The notes under the pieces: model-generated | The model's input: only the letters and a program-made list of their open reading frames with translations | Database searches by the model: none | What the model was told of the DNA's origin: nothing | Assembly (NCBI GenBank): GCA_014338405.1 | Contig: JTDE01000207.1 | Location: 78,116 to 142,115, forward strand | Reading direction: 5' to 3' | DNA length: 64,000 nt | DNA from: Paragonimus skrjabini miyazakii | Lineage: Eukaryota; Platyhelminthes; Trematoda; Plagiorchiida; Troglotrematidae | Shown here: one piece after another, positions 33,801 to 45,554 of the stretch | Position numbering within the stretch: the first letter of the stretch is position 1 | Layout of the letters: the number at the start of each line of letters is the position of its first letter | Program-made: the position numbers and the translations under genes

Positions 33801-36800
33801 GGAGACGACGAGTATGTTGGGCTCAGTCAGGTCATATCAGTATATCCATTCTAATTTTGTTAATGAGTGCATCGACCAAGACTATGGTCGTTTGGCAACT
33901 AATCCGTTCCTGGGTGTCTGCGGCCTTCTACCCATTCTTTTTTCAGCTTTGTTGGTGCATTGTATGATGAATCGTTTGTTTGTTCTTTTCTGGGTCGAGT
34001 CTGAATTGTGTTTTTCACTGTTATCCTGTATGGAATGCAGTAACGTGCATTCGTATCATGAAATGCTTCTCGTATTACATTCTACATGTTTTTCCTCTCA
34101 CTACAGATCTTATCAGTGCAGTCTCTCTCCGTGTTAAATTTCCGGGAGATAAGGGTTTCCTTCTCGTGCTAGCCTATGAATTAGATAACCAGCATTGGCC
34201 GACTGGACACAAAAGCCTCACTCACACACCTACTGGTCTTATTCCTTCGGGTTTACACCGGCTACATGGTGTATGGGTGAAACTACAAGTGGTGCAGCGC
34301 AAGCCACTTGGGATGATGGTTTGAAGCACAGGTGTCCTTTGGCTTCGGCCACTGTGACAGGCTAACCCGTTTTTCCGATTCCACCAACCGTGTTTGTGTG
34401 TGTGTGTGGAATCGGTCACATGCGGTACAATCGGTTTCATTTTTGCCAGAATGTGAATAGTCGGTAGCTGGATAGTGAGCTTGATAGAGTGCTTGATAAA
34501 CTGTGGAATGATGATAGTTTGGAGCTGTCTATAATATTTGGTTTTTCTCAACTCAACTGTATGGACATGTGTTCACACAAATGGTAAGGAACTGCTGATA
34601 ACAAACTGCTCTACAGTCTACAACAGTGTTCTCCACCGATTAATCTACTGTTCTAACAAGTTGTGAACCTGAATGCACCGCGACACAATCAGTCATTAGA
34701 TAACCGCTCAGTTTTAAAAGTTCTGTTCACTTTAGTAACGCTAACTTCTTTTCATATCAGGCCTGTAGATTGTGAAACTTTCGGGTTCAAGAAAACGCAG
34801 TCCTAATGTGTAAATCGGATGATAATGAAAGTTACTTACTATGCCGTCAAAAGTTACTCCATTTGCTTGAGGATTTCCCTATCTAGTCAAGTAAAAAACT
34901 TTCAAACTGTGTTAAAAAATCGTTTTGTTCAAACACATAAACATTTTATACGATACGCACTAAGTTAGAACCAGTTAGTAAACAAGGTATAGAAAATCGA
35001 TGAGAAAGGTTAGTTAGTTTTCCTTGAACGGCGTAAATGGGTGGTTTCTAGGTACTCTATAAATGGCAACAACGAGGAGGTCAGGTAGGGAATTTGAGGA
35101 ATGGCCGTTAGCCTGTGGATTAACTGAAAGTGTATCTGCTTGGTACACATTCAACAAGGACAGGACATGCAAACAAACATCCAGACAGCATATATCATAC
35201 GACTTTACGTAAAAGCCTGAATATAAGTTGCAAACATATATTTCGAAACTGTTTTTTATCCGTTGTGCCAGGGGCAGATCAGTGAACGCTGACCATTTGC
35301 TGTTCGCACACCCAAACAATGAAGATCCAGTATGTTATGAAGTTTTACTCTAAAACGGTGTTAAGAAATGATCATTTTGTTATATTTTATTTACAATTGG
35401 GATAAAAAAAAACAGTTGATCAGGCGTTGGATGGCATGTGCGATTTATTCAAGTATGTCCCTGTATCTCCACTTAATCTCGTTGATAATGGTAAACGTGA
35501 AATGTAGTAGTGGTTTACTTGATCCAAATGAGCGCGCAATAAACCACGAAACGTATTGAATGACTCAAAAGCCTGTGGATAGCACAAGTGGAGTTTTCAT
35601 CCTGTTACAGTCTGAATGACGCTAACAACGAGCAGCGTCGAACTGTGTTACGGTGGTTTATTCTTGCGCACTCCTTAGCAGAAGTGGCTATACGATAGAG
35701 GACCCTTATTATCCGACGGAACCACAGTAAGCGAAAGGCGACAACTATAAACGGGCTCAGTTTGTGTATTACAGTTAACTACTTAAATCAAGCAGAAATG
35801 TTCAAGGTCGAATAGGTCATATGTGCACAAATTTGAGAGTCTGTTTCACTTTAAGGATGTGTATCGGTAGAATTCATGTCATACAGAAAATATACTAGAT
35901 TTTAGTAACTTAATTCAGTACCATTTCTTCAAATATATTATTCCGATCCAGATGAATAAAGTAAGCTTACCTGGATAATGATTGGGGGTATATTCACTGG
36001 CTACAAAACATTTAACAAAAACTCAAAGCTTTTTAAATTTAGTACTGTTCATTTGTAGCATTTTCCTTAACTTCGTTTGGTTCATTTAACAGTCAATATT
36101 CTCACATTTTAACATTGCTATTAAACACAGAGGCTAACATTAGAACCATCAGCAATTATTTTATCTTGCCAATCAGAATTAATTTTAAGTTAGCTTAAAA
36201 AAGCAGCTTTCAAAAGCAGGTTCATCACAACATGATAATTTCCGGTGAGCATGTTCGTATACATTGATAAGCTTACGAAAAAATTTGCTATTCACTAAAC
36301 ACGATCGAATACAAACAAGTAAACTAACTCTAACCAACTTAAAACACACGGTAATAATGAATCATATCAATAATTGAGTGGATAACAGACGTAACGCATA
36401 TCGGTATTTATACGAATATTTCCCAGTGGTTCCAAAACCTCGATTACATAAACTGAATACAGCGCGTGGGTCCACGCAGTGTCGTGGTCATCTGAGTGTA
36501 GACAAAGTATGTATGCGGACAAAAGTCACATAGTTTTCATTTCATGCACATATTTGGAATGAAAACTAGAAACAACGATAGCGTTTGCATTATTGTATGC
36601 ATAATTGTTCTTTTTAATACACAACTCTCTACATCTTGGGTACAAATTGCGAATACCAGCGGCCGTAGCAGCAATCCTATTCTCTTCTCTCACTTTTCAC
36701 ATCAACTTCAAATTTGTCATTTCTGCTCCACAAATATTCAGTAGTCACTACCTTGTCTGTTAAGTTCAGGGGGTAAATTTTTCTTAGGCGATGATTTATC

Positions 36801-37092
36801 AATTGCTTTCAGTTTCGATTCTGATAGATCGACGATAGCACAAAACGCACTTAATGCAGAAAAACATAGTACATATTATTACACAAATATTGTCTATCTT
36901 CCGGTAACAAGGTAGGTGCCAGAAAGCCTACGCATATTCTCAGCGACACCATCCATTTTTTCGTTATAAATGATAAAAATACCTTTTTGCAAGCTCTATT
37001 GTATTTCACTGTCGTGTTCCCATTCGGGTACAAACAATAGTAAGCCTTACAGGCTATAACAATGGTAGAGAGAACAAGTAACTCAGTAGAAG
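33801..37092. other. No supported gene
   Basis: The stretch at 34130-34400 is richer in G+C and may be the LINE 3' UTR or another repeat. A (TG)n run lies at about 34391-34409. The rest, especially 35.8-36.8 kb, is very AT-rich with no supported feature. Confidence 0.4.
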
Positions 37093-37400
37093 TGTGGTGA
37101 GCCAGGAACACGGATAGAACAAGGGTTGTTTATCTAAGAAAGTAGCACATGGATTAAGTGCTTAAACAGAACAACAACACAAAAACTCATTTGAATACGG
37201 TATTCGGTCCTGATCGTCTCGGTTGCTACAGACGTCAATGTTTAGTTCTCTCACGTAGCAAGTACCATTTTATGCGATGCTGCACTCCAATGTTTCTTCC
37301 TGTGCTTCTCCTGCGGCTACATCGATGTCAAGTTATATGTTTGGTCTTACTACTGAATAGTAGTCGTGTCAGTAGTATATTACGATCGCTCATCCTCACT
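37093..37400 (-). repeat. 3' LTR of the gypsy element
   Basis: Aligns with 41333-41637 along its whole length. Shared blocks: TGGTGAGCCA, AACTCATTTGAATACGG (ACTCATTTACATACGG in the partner), CTACTGAATAGT and CGATCGCTC. The polypurine tract lies next to it at 37403-37420 on the plus strand as CGTTCCTCCCCCCGT. Confidence 0.85.
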
Positions 37401-37559
37401 ACGTTCCTCCCCCCGTGAAGATTGTTCCAGCTGCAGCAAAAGTCTTCCCGGTTCTCTTCGTTCTCTTGATGATATGCGTACCGGCCTCGGGGACGTCGAT
37501 GCTCCTGGTGTGCATTCTCTTCTGATCGGGGTGTCATACCATTCACCATGCTGACTTCC

Positions 37560-38570
37560 ATGTACTCGATGTTGATTCTTATCATTCTTAATTAGATACA
37601 CTGGGCCACGGTGGTCCACTACCACATAAGGTTTCCCACACTTTGCCAGGAACTTCCTTGATCTTGGTCCTGCTGCACCCGGAATCCGCCGCTCCCTATA
37701 TTTGACCTTCGAACCGAGTTCAAACGCACCACTTCGATCCGATAACCTTGCCGTTGACTGCTCCTTTCAAACTTCTTGTGCGTTTGTCAAGTTTTGGTTG
37801 GCCACCTTCCGAGCTTCCACCAATTCACGCGTGCTTATCCGTTGGTCTCCTCATAAACCAATTTCCTGATCGATTGGCAGGCGTGGTACGCGTGGCACGC
37901 GTCCGCATATTTACTCGAACGGAGATTTCTTCGTTGCCCCTTGTGGTGAACAGTGGTGGGCCAACAGAATCAATGGTAGTGTTTCTTCTCAGCTTCCTCT
38001 TTTCGCCGTCAACCACTCCTTAATTGTGCGATTGTTTTTTTCTGTCAGTCCATTTGCTTGAGGTTGGTATGGCGTTGTGCGAATTTTCTTGATTCCCAAA
38101 CGCTCCAAGCAGTTCCGAAATTCTTCACTTTCAAAGCAGGGACCTTGATCAGTCAATATATGATGTGTCCCACTATCGCCCTGCACACAGTGCTTGCACG
38201 CTGATCGGGTACAGCGGCTGCTTCGATCCATCTTGTGAAATGTTCCGTCATGACTATGATGTACTGATTTCCGGATGTGGTTACTGGGAATGGACCCATC
38301 ACGTCGAACGACCGTAATTCCCCAATCTCACCAACCGTAATTGGTTGCGTGGGATACTGACTGAGGTAGTTGGAGCTCTTCAGCAGTTGACATTGCTGGT
38401 ACGCCAGCACATGATTATTAACATCTTTCTTCATTCCTGGACGGCATGCTCCTTGCTTTAGCAATTCCTAGGTTCGATGACTTCCCGTATGAGCCAACCG
38501 ATGACATTCATTAACAATTATCGCTCTCAACTCCGCCGGTGTGACCGGTAGATTTATTCCTTCCCGCAGT
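37560..38570 (-). pseudogene. Gypsy integrase
   Basis: On the minus strand: an HHCC-type zinc region (ECHRLAHTGSHRT, an in-frame TAG, then VNNHVLAYQQCQ), followed by a catalytic core with first Asp in RSFDVMGPFP and YIIVMTEHFTRWIEA. After a frameshift the second Asp (HHILTDQGPCFESEEF) and the Glu (QANGLTEKNNRTIKEWL) are present. The DD...E residues survive but the frame does not. A C-terminal GPVYLIKNDKNQHRVH segment resembles the integrase end. Integrase would join element cDNA to host DNA. Confidence 0.8.
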
Positions 38571-38725
38571 TGGCGCATTGAAATTCCGGCGCTATTCAAC
38601 CGTTAGTCTGACCAGCACATTCTAAAGGCCTTTACTTCCGGATTTTCCTCGTCTTCTGGCGGTTGTTCTTCAGATAGATCTTGATCAATCAGCATTCGGA
38701 TTGTCGTGTCCGTCCTATGCGCCGC

Positions 38726-39217
38726 CTACAACTTCCCGGGATCGTTCTCCAGCACAATACTGTTGACTCCAATCACGTCCTTGTGGACTTCATCCATGTG
38801 TTGCTTTCGGGACAGCAAATCGGGAACATAGTTCTCTTTTCCAGCTACATGGCGAATTGTGAAGTCGTACTCCTGCAATCGTAACGCCCAACGAGCCAGC
38901 GTCCCTCGGTGGTCCTTCGCCGATTTAACCCAATCCAACGGCTTGTGGTCAGTTTCCACATAAAAACGTTGACCGAGCAAGTACGGTCTCCATTTTTCCA
39001 ATGCCAATACGATCGCCAAACACTTATATGTCGTTGAGTAGTTTTGTTCAGCAGGTGTTAGTATTCGACTGGCATATTCCACAGCACCGCCTTCCTGCTT
39101 CAGTACAGCTCCCAATCCCACATCGCTCGCCTCCGTCGCGACAACGAAGCTCTTTTCAGTCTCTGGCGACTTCAGGGTCAGTTGTCCTTCCTTCATCAAT
39201 TGTTGGATCTTGAACAA
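38726..39217 (-). pseudogene. Gypsy RNase H domain
   Basis: An open frame of 163 codons. SFVVATEASDVGLGAVLKQ has Glu where the first catalytic Asp is expected (T-D-A-S in the family). The rest is well kept: ILTPAEQNYSTTYKCLAIV, FYVETDHKPLDWV and FTIRHVAGKENYVPDLLSR. It is the longest intact piece of the element. Confidence 0.82.
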
Positions 39218-39343
39218 CGCTCGATTGGCTTTCTCTGTGCAGTGAAATCGGCCATTCTTCTTCAGAATTCCGTACGATGGGTTGGCCAGTTCATTGCAGT
39301 GTTTGACGAGGCGGCTGTAGAACCCGACGCGACCGAGAAACTG

Positions 39344-40365
39344 TCACAAAGTCCTCTTCGATGTTGGCACCGAAATCGTTTCGATCGCCAGTAGTTTCTC
39401 GGGAATTAGTTGGACTTCACCCTGACCGAACTTGTGACCCGGTAGTACCACCACTCGTTTCGCCAGTTGAGATATTGGACTATTGATCAGTGAGACAGTC
39501 TGTTCCGTCTTTTGCAATACAGCTGAAACGTGTCCTGCATTTTCCGTCCGATTCGCGCTATAGATGACTATATCGTTTCCATAGACAACAGTATTGTTCA
39601 GTCCTTCCAGCACCCTCAACATCAGACGTCTGAACGTGTAAGGGGCACCTGACAGTCCGAACGGCATACGTTTGAAGCGGTATCACTTTTCCCTCACTAT
39701 GAACGCCGTTTTATCTCGGTCCAATTGCTTGATTAGGACCTACCGATATCCAGACCGCATGTCTAACACTGTAAATATCCTCGCATTCTGCAACTTATCG
39801 AAAATTTCTGACACCGCTGGGACTGCTACGACTTTATTGAATGTAATCTCGTTGAGTCTTATGAAGTCGACACAAAATCGAAATTTCCCATTGGGCTTCC
39901 TCACCAACAGAATAGGAGAATAGAATGGGCTATCAGCCTCCTCAATGATTTCCTTCTTCAGCATGCCGTTCACTTGTCGCTCGATTTCCCGCTGCAGGTG
40001 AACCGGAGTTCTTCTGGGACCAAATAGTCGAAATCGGCCTGGCTTGATGGAGATTTCATGTTCAGCCCAGTCACAATAGCCACATGGGTCTCGATCCGTC
40101 GTGAACAACTTCCGGACTTTGCATATCACTTCATTCGGCAACCGATTGTCACAGATTGATATTGTTCCGGGTGCGTTCGCTTCAATTTGCCCAAACTGAG
40201 GGTTGCGTTTTCTAGATAACGTAACCACTCCACATTTCGTTACGAGTTTACCATGCTTCAAATCAATCCTAGTCTAAACGCGGTCAAGAAAATCCGCTCT
40301 CAATATAGTCTGACGTGCGTCGGGTGAAATGACGAACGGTTGCTTGACTACGTGACCATCAATTC
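39344..40365 (-). pseudogene. Gypsy reverse transcriptase (disrupted active site)
   Basis: The N-terminal part (39740-40261) is open: SPILLVRKPNGKFRFCVDF, motif A FTVLDMRSGYR with its Asp. After stops and frameshifts, MPFGLSGAPYTFRRLM and the motif C region VVYGNDIVIYS follow (39344-39667). Motif C has Asn in place of the first of the two catalytic Asp residues, so even a repaired frame would lack activity. The block 39551-40365 is duplicated base for base at 44254-45068. Confidence 0.85.
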
Positions 40366-40366
40366 A

Positions 40367-40597
40367 TCAATTCATCAATTTCGCCATGCCCGAAACTTTG
40401 AGTGTAAACCCATCGACTGTTCGAACGACCATCGCACACAGCTGAACAGTTTCCTTCGGCCTTGGTCCACTCAATGAAATCGCAGTGCCAGTGTCAATCA
40501 AACAACGCTCCGAGATACCATTGATTCCTATCCTAGCCTGAAATGCCGTCTTATCAACAGTTCCTATCATCGGATCATCCTTCCCAGACAAAAACAA
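40367..40597 (-). pseudogene. Gypsy aspartic protease
   Basis: The minus strand encodes RCLIDTGTAISL, the DTG active site, followed by a typical retropepsin fold end (TVDGFTLKVSGMAK). The next conserved residues are replaced by an 8-bp tandem (AATTCATC twice, 40361-40379) that introduces stops. The partner copy at 45068-45085 retains the expected sequence at this point (TCTGACATCGTACTTCGCC). Confidence 0.75.
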
Positions 40598-40617
40598 TCA
40601 GCAAACCGTTTATTTAC

Positions 40618-41280
40618 TTATGACTTTTTCTCGTCGTGCGGGCAAAATCTTCGCCAGTGTCCACGTCTTCTGAATCTGTAACAGACGTCGCCACGGCTCT
40701 CCTCCCTCCTCATCTTCAAAGCCGCCACTTCCTGAGTCAATTTTTCCACTGAAATTCGTAGGTCATTCGCTTCATTTTGTTCACTTGTCTTCAACTCGCT
40801 GACTGTCAGCGAGGTTTCTGCCAGTAATTGTCGAGCCACATCAGCCAGCTGTTCCAATATCATTGGATGTGCGATGAGAGCTACCCTGAGCTAATCTTGG
40901 ACTGTTGGTGGCATTCTGTTCAACAACTAATCTGTCAGCACGCGTTATTCTGAGTCCCGATCCATATGTGGCAGGGATCTTGAAAACGCTGCCCGCAGCG
41001 ACACGACATAAACCAGAGCGTCGCCTCCTGGCCCGAACCGGGTACCCTTGAGCCATCTCATTGCTTCTTGACGGTCAGCCGGACTGTCAAACGCAGTCAC
41101 CAGCGCTTCTTCCGAAGCGGCCCACTCCAGCTTCGCAGGGCTGCTTCGCGCTGCATCCAGCACCGCCTTCGCCCTGCCTTTGAGCAGCATCCACAGGACC
41201 GTCAGCTTCAATTAATCGGTCTTGACTCCAACCGTCTCCGCCACGTCCATCCCAGGAATTTCCGGACGTCTCCATCCTCG
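40618..41280 (-). pseudogene. Gypsy Gag with degenerate zinc knuckle
   Basis: The capsid-like part (40945-41211) reads LTVLWMLLKGRAKAVLDAA, ALVTAFDSPADRQEAMRWL, VYVVSLRAAFSRSLP. After frameshifts the C-terminal part (40618-40863) has an amphipathic helix and a knuckle CYRFRRRGHWRRFC. The knuckle is a CX2C-X4-H-X4-C motif with Phe in place of the second Cys. Gag would form the particle and bind RNA. Confidence 0.75.
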
Positions 41281-41332
41281 GACGGCTGCGGCCACGGAAT
41301 CTTCATTCACCAATCTTGTTCATGGCACCGAT

Positions 41333-41637
41333 TGTTGTGAGCCAAGACCCCGGATGGCGCGAAGCTCGTTTATTCAGGAAACTAACACGGGTTAGGTGTT
41401 CAAACAGGAAGGGAAACAAAAACACTCATTTACATACGGCAATCGTACCAGAAAGTCCAGGGCTGCCACAGACACAAGTGCTCAGCTTCTTTGCGCAGCC
41501 AGATCTATTCCATGGCATACTGCACTGTCGTGTTGGTGAGATGCTTATTCCCGTGTTTTTCCTGCAGTTACTTTGTCGCCCCGCTACTGAATGGTGGTGA
41601 TGTGAGGAGTATGGGGCGATCGCTCGTTTTCATCACA
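41333..41637 (-). repeat. 5' LTR of the gypsy element
   Basis: Partner of 37093-37400. On the element strand it runs TGTGATGAAAACGAG...TGGCTCACAACA. Immediately inside, ATCGGTGCCATGAACAAG may be the primer-binding site; I cannot name the tRNA. Confidence 0.83.
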
Positions 41638-42243
41638 ATAGCAACCTTGCAACGATTAATGTGAGAAAGCCACTATTTGAAATCTGCTCACCTTGCAGCA
41701 GCCATATAGAAACGCGTTGCAGTCATGTGTTTCGTAGCAGAGCCCGAAATTATCTAGATGCCGGTACAATTCAAAAGGAAAAGGTATTCCAGAGGTAAAC
41801 TTCAGTGACAAACGTGTATCAAGACGAATTTTTGGTACTCACAGTAACTTCAACTAACAAGAAAGTTTTGAGAGCTTCGTCATGTGAATTCCGGCAGAAT
41901 GAGTCGGCACTCGTAGTAACGGTCGTCTGAACACATCTCACTTGATGACACAACGCAACACAACTGTGAGCACATTAACAGACATTCCGGCTGCATCATT
42001 TGCTAAGCCCGCCTTAGAAACAGGTGTTTAGATGACCCCACAAACCTGTTTAGATATTGACGGAGTCCAAACCCCTAGTTGCAGGTATTCAGCGAGGGGA
42101 TATTGATCAAAACCTATCATCCTGTGTTGTGACACGTTATCGACATTGTGCTACCGATTGGAATTCAGTAAAACAAATCAATCAACTTGATTTACGGAAC
42201 ATCTCCCATTGTGACATTTGTCGCCATATTCATGCTTACACTC
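41638..42243. other. No supported gene
   Basis: Sequence between the gypsy element and a second gag fragment; nothing recognised. Confidence 0.35.
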
Positions 42244-42425
42244 GGGAAGATTTCTGCCAGCAATCATCGAGCTGCATCAGCCAACCGTTCCAGCGTCACC
42301 AGATGTGCGATGAGAGCAACCCTGAGCTGAAGCCGGACTGTTGGTGGCATTCTATTCAACAACTGATATGTCAGCATGCGTTGTTCTGAGTCCTGATCAC
42401 AGCAGTACGTGATAGGCGAGGTTTC
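42244..42425 (-). mobile_element. Second gypsy gag fragment
   Basis: Clearly homologous to 40818-41000 of the neighbouring gypsy element (shared TGTGCGATGAGAG, CGGACTGTTGGTGGCATTCT and CAGCATGCGTTGTTCTGAGT, with substitutions), in the same orientation. It is a small diverged piece of a related copy, ending 50 bp before the tRNA-Arg gene. Confidence 0.75.
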
Positions 42426-42474
42426 AGTTATATCATTTTGACTGCTGTCCGCCCGTAAATTCCTGATAAAACCA

Positions 42475-42547
42475 CACCCACGGTGGGACTCGAACCCACA
42501 GTCTTCTGCTTAGGAGGCAGACGCCTTATCCATTAGGCCACGCGGGC
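42475..42547 (-). tRNA. tRNA-Arg (anticodon CCT)
   Basis: The reverse complement is a 73-nt tRNA with every arm in place. Acceptor GCCCGCG/CGTGGGT (two G-T pairs), D arm GCC...GGC, anticodon stem TCTGC/GCAGA with loop CTCCTAA (anticodon CCT, reading AGG), and T arm GTGGG-TTCGAGT-CCCAC; discriminator G. Box A (TGGCCTAATGG) and box B (GGTTCGAGTCC) are canonical. An AAAA run at 42468-42471 gives a TTTT Pol III terminator 3 nt past the 3' end. No intron. It closely resembles animal tRNA-Arg(CCT) genes and is very likely functional. Confidence 0.96.
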
Positions 42548-43640
42548 ACGGGATGTGATGAGTTACTAGCCCAGACTCACCAATCAAATTTAGGTGCCCT
42601 ATGCTATCAGTAAGTGCTGACCAATCACGTTCTATTGTGAATTGTTAAGGTAACGCAGATATAAACACACCTTCAGTAAACTGCCAGTCATTCTCACTCA
42701 AAATATCCAGCACACAATATTAGGAGAACAGTGAGAAAATACGAACTCATGAAACGGCGACGGCAGAGGTGGAAGAGGTAGTCAGAAATGTCTCCTCAGA
42801 GAACCGACTTACGTAGTTTATGTTTCAACAACGTATCGAACAGGGTCACTCATCTGTACATGACGATAACACCGGGATGTTATTGTTGTCGAAGGCAAAC
42901 TTGCTTATGGGAAACAACATTTCCTACCAGATCGCGCTTAACTGTTTTTATTTTGCATGATCCGCGGTCACTTCACAACTTCAAAGCATGTTCCCGCCTG
43001 ACTACTCGCGCGCACTATAGTGTGGTTTTCACCCTCACAGTATTAAACGGACTTATACTATCTTCCAAATCACTTTACTTACAGAAACGACAACATCGTT
43101 TGCGCAATTCATTGTGACACAACAGGGCCAGCCCACACAGAGCACAGACGGTTGTGGCCCAATCACAGAACGTCCATGGATGAAGCGATAAATGCTGGTA
43201 TTCCACACGGTCGGTGGAAGCCATTCTTACAACAGAACACGGGTATGATGAGTTCAAAATTGTCATCGGTGTGAGACAGGTTTGTATCTTAACTCCAACC
43301 CTAGTCAGCATATGCTTTTCTGCAATACCGTCAACTGTTCTCCAGAAACGAAATTAAGGTGTTCAAATCAGATATCCTGGGCATGGTCGCCTACTGAATA
43401 TCTCACGTTCGTTACTCCGTAACGCATTTCGGCCATTAGCATGCCACTAACTACAAACGAAAATGAGAACAGCAGCAAACGACAGCTGATTTTACGGTTA
43501 CGATCGTCAAGTTTGGTTCGGATATCACCACAGGTAACACAATTTCTTCCACTTAGACTTCTTCAAACGGTTAAGTTGGACTCACGTCCGAGATCCACAT
43601 TGGCTGCGATATAGTAAATACTTCCTTTGGACTTTGGTTC
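42548..43640. other. No supported gene
   Basis: Frames such as 42788-43117 (+) lack motifs. No repeat recognised. Confidence 0.35.
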
Positions 43641-43689
43641 AACGACTGATCTATCCATGGACAGCAGGGGTGTGAGCTCGTCTGACCAA

Positions 43690-44160
43690 GACTGGCACTG
43701 CCGTCCGAGGCTTTGATGGACATGCTTGAAGAATCATAGGGTTAAGACGGAAACCAAGTCGCTGGTCTACAGACCCATGTTGTCCGTGCTGCCATACATC
43801 AGCAAAATTTGGACTAGGCACCAACAGTATCAATGCAGTATTTCACCTGTTTTCATCAACCCTATCTGAGGCGCACCCGGTGGACAGACATGATAACGAA
43901 CACCGAGGCACTTCGCCAGGCAAACACGAAAGGAAATGAATCCACGTTGATGCTCAGTCAGCTATGTTCTCTAGTGCACGTACGCAGGAGACTGTAATAC
44001 GGATCTTGAATTACTTTTCGGACAGACAATTAAAAGCAGGCAGGGGAATCCCTGATCGTTGTAGGCCGCAGTATCAAGATGTTATTCCAGTGAGTCTTCC
44101 GCGTCGTAATACATATTGTAGTGAAAAGGGGTCCAATAAGGCACAATCTTTATGGTCCAA
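43690..44160 (+). pseudogene. Highly decayed LINE C-terminal region
   Basis: In shifting plus-strand frames I read LKNHRVKTETKSLVYRPMLS, VLPYISKIWTRHQQ, then MITNTEALRQANTKGNESTL and MLSQLCSLVHVRRR, and ILNYFSDRQLKAGRGIPDRC. These are worn forms of the same C-terminal blocks as at 32.85-33.4 kb (the TKxKVYR..LLYG.E.WT, TNTEVL, QLRWLGH and GR+.RG.. motifs). The spacing fits but frames are broken several times, so the copy is old. Confidence 0.6.
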
Positions 44161-44253
44161 CTAGCTGGATGCTATGCTACGCGCGCGCTCGGGTATGAGT
44201 CAGAATTCCGTTCCACAACACCCTAGGTTTTCGTTCACAAGTTGTTCCGTTCT

Positions 44254-45085
44254 ATTCGCGCTATAGATGACTATATCGTTTCCATAGACAACAGTATTGT
44301 TCAGTCCTTCCAGCACCCTCAACATCAGACGTCTGAACGTGTAAGGGGCACCTGACAGTCCGAACGGCATACGTTTGAAGCGGTATCACTTTTCCCTCAC
44401 TATGAACGCCGTTTTATCTCGGTCCAATTGCTTGATTAGGACCTACCGATATCCAGACCGCATGTCTAACACTGTAAATATCCTCGCATTCTGCAACTTA
44501 TCGAAAATTTCTGACACCGCTGGGACTGCTACGACTTTATTGAATGTAATCTCGTTGAGTCTTATGAAGTCGACACAAAATCGAAATTTCCCATTGGGCT
44601 TCCTCACCAACAGAATAGGAGAATAGAATGGGCTATCAGCCTCCTCAATGATTTCCTTCTTCAGCATGCCGTTCACTTGTCGCTCGATTTCCCGCTGCAG
44701 GTGAACCGGAGTTCTTCTGGGACCAAATAGTCGAAATCGGCCTGGCTTGATGGAGATTTCATGTTCAGCCCAGTCACAATAGCCACATGGGTCTCGATCC
44801 GTCGTGAACAACTTCCGGACTTTGCATATCACTTCATTCGGCAACCGATTGTCACAGATTGATATTGTTCCGGGTGCGTTCGCTTCAATTTGCCCAAACT
44901 GAGGGTTGCGTTTTCTAGATAACGTAACCACTCCACATTTCGTTACGAGTTTACCATGCTTCAAATCAATCCTAGTCTAAACGCGGTCAAGAAAATCCGC
45001 TCTCAATATAGTCTGACGTGCGTCGGGTGAAATGACGAACGGTTGCTTGACTACGTGACCATCAATTCTGACATCGTACTTCGCC
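44254..45085 (-). mobile_element. Duplicate of the gypsy protease-RT region
   Basis: Positions 44254-45068 match 39551-40365 base for base (constant offset 4703) wherever I compared them, including the stop codons and the truncated frames. The encoded 173-residue RT piece is identical in both. Beyond 45068 this copy keeps proper protease sequence for about 17 bp, while the other has the AATTCATC tandem. The left end joins unrelated sequence at 44253. Confidence 0.9.
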
Positions 45086-45109
45086 ACGCTCTAATCTTCG
45101 CCGAAATGA

Positions 45110-45490
45110 TCGTTTGGTGGTTTAAACTGTACGTAATTTGGTAGCCGCATACGTGCGGGATAGAACAGACTTCAAATTGTGTCTGGTGTCACTAGTCAAC
45201 CGGTCCCCTTTAAATTGCAGAATTAGAAATATATCCATTTTTTGGGCTGTTCGAATTGGCGCGTTTGAACTGGTGCCCTTGTCAATCTGGCTGTGAAGCT
45301 CTATGAATTTTTCAAGATATTTATTTGCCGGTAACATTCCTCCTAGCATGTATTGTTTGGTCTGCAGCTTATCAGTGGTGCAAATCCGCCTGGCCCTATG
45401 GGATAAGCTCTTGACTAGACCACGTTTATATGCCATTGGGGCAGAGCTGAAGAACTGAGGATATTGCCCACCCAAATTTAAAAAAGACAA
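45110..45490 (-). pseudogene. PLE post-RT fragment, minus strand
   Basis: The minus-strand frame (45122-45490) encodes FSSAPMAYKRGLVKSLSHRA, RRICTTDKLQTKQYMLGGML, EKFIELHS and LQFKGDRLTSDTRHNLKSVL followed by SRTYAATKLRTV. This is the linker between RT and GIY-YIG in Penelope-like elements. The fragment is open throughout and ends abruptly at both sides. Confidence 0.75.
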
Positions 45491-45554
45491 AACGACCAGA
45501 AATAACAGTGTTGTAAAGGTTAAGGTTAAGGCAATTTCATATACTGTTGTTGCA

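Larger units (their letters stand above)
37093..41637 (-). mobile_element. Ty3/gypsy LTR retrotransposon, full length but inactive
   Basis: Two direct repeats of about 305 bp flank a 3.9-kb body whose minus strand gives Gag, zinc knuckle, protease, reverse transcriptase, RNase H and integrase in Ty3/gypsy order. The LTRs start TGTTGTGA/TGTGGTGA and end TCATCACA/CTCCTCACT on the plus strand, so TGTGATG...TCACAACA on the element strand. A purine tract (GGGGGGAGG) sits just inside the 3' LTR. The LTRs are clearly diverged from each other, many frames are broken and active-site residues are lost, so this is an old insertion. Flanking 5-mers do not match, so no target duplication is evident. Confidence 0.88.

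Noticed and set aside
37085..41645. A target-site duplication around the gypsy element
   Set aside because: The bases flanking the LTRs (AGAAG on the left, ATAGC on the right) do not match, so no duplication can be claimed.
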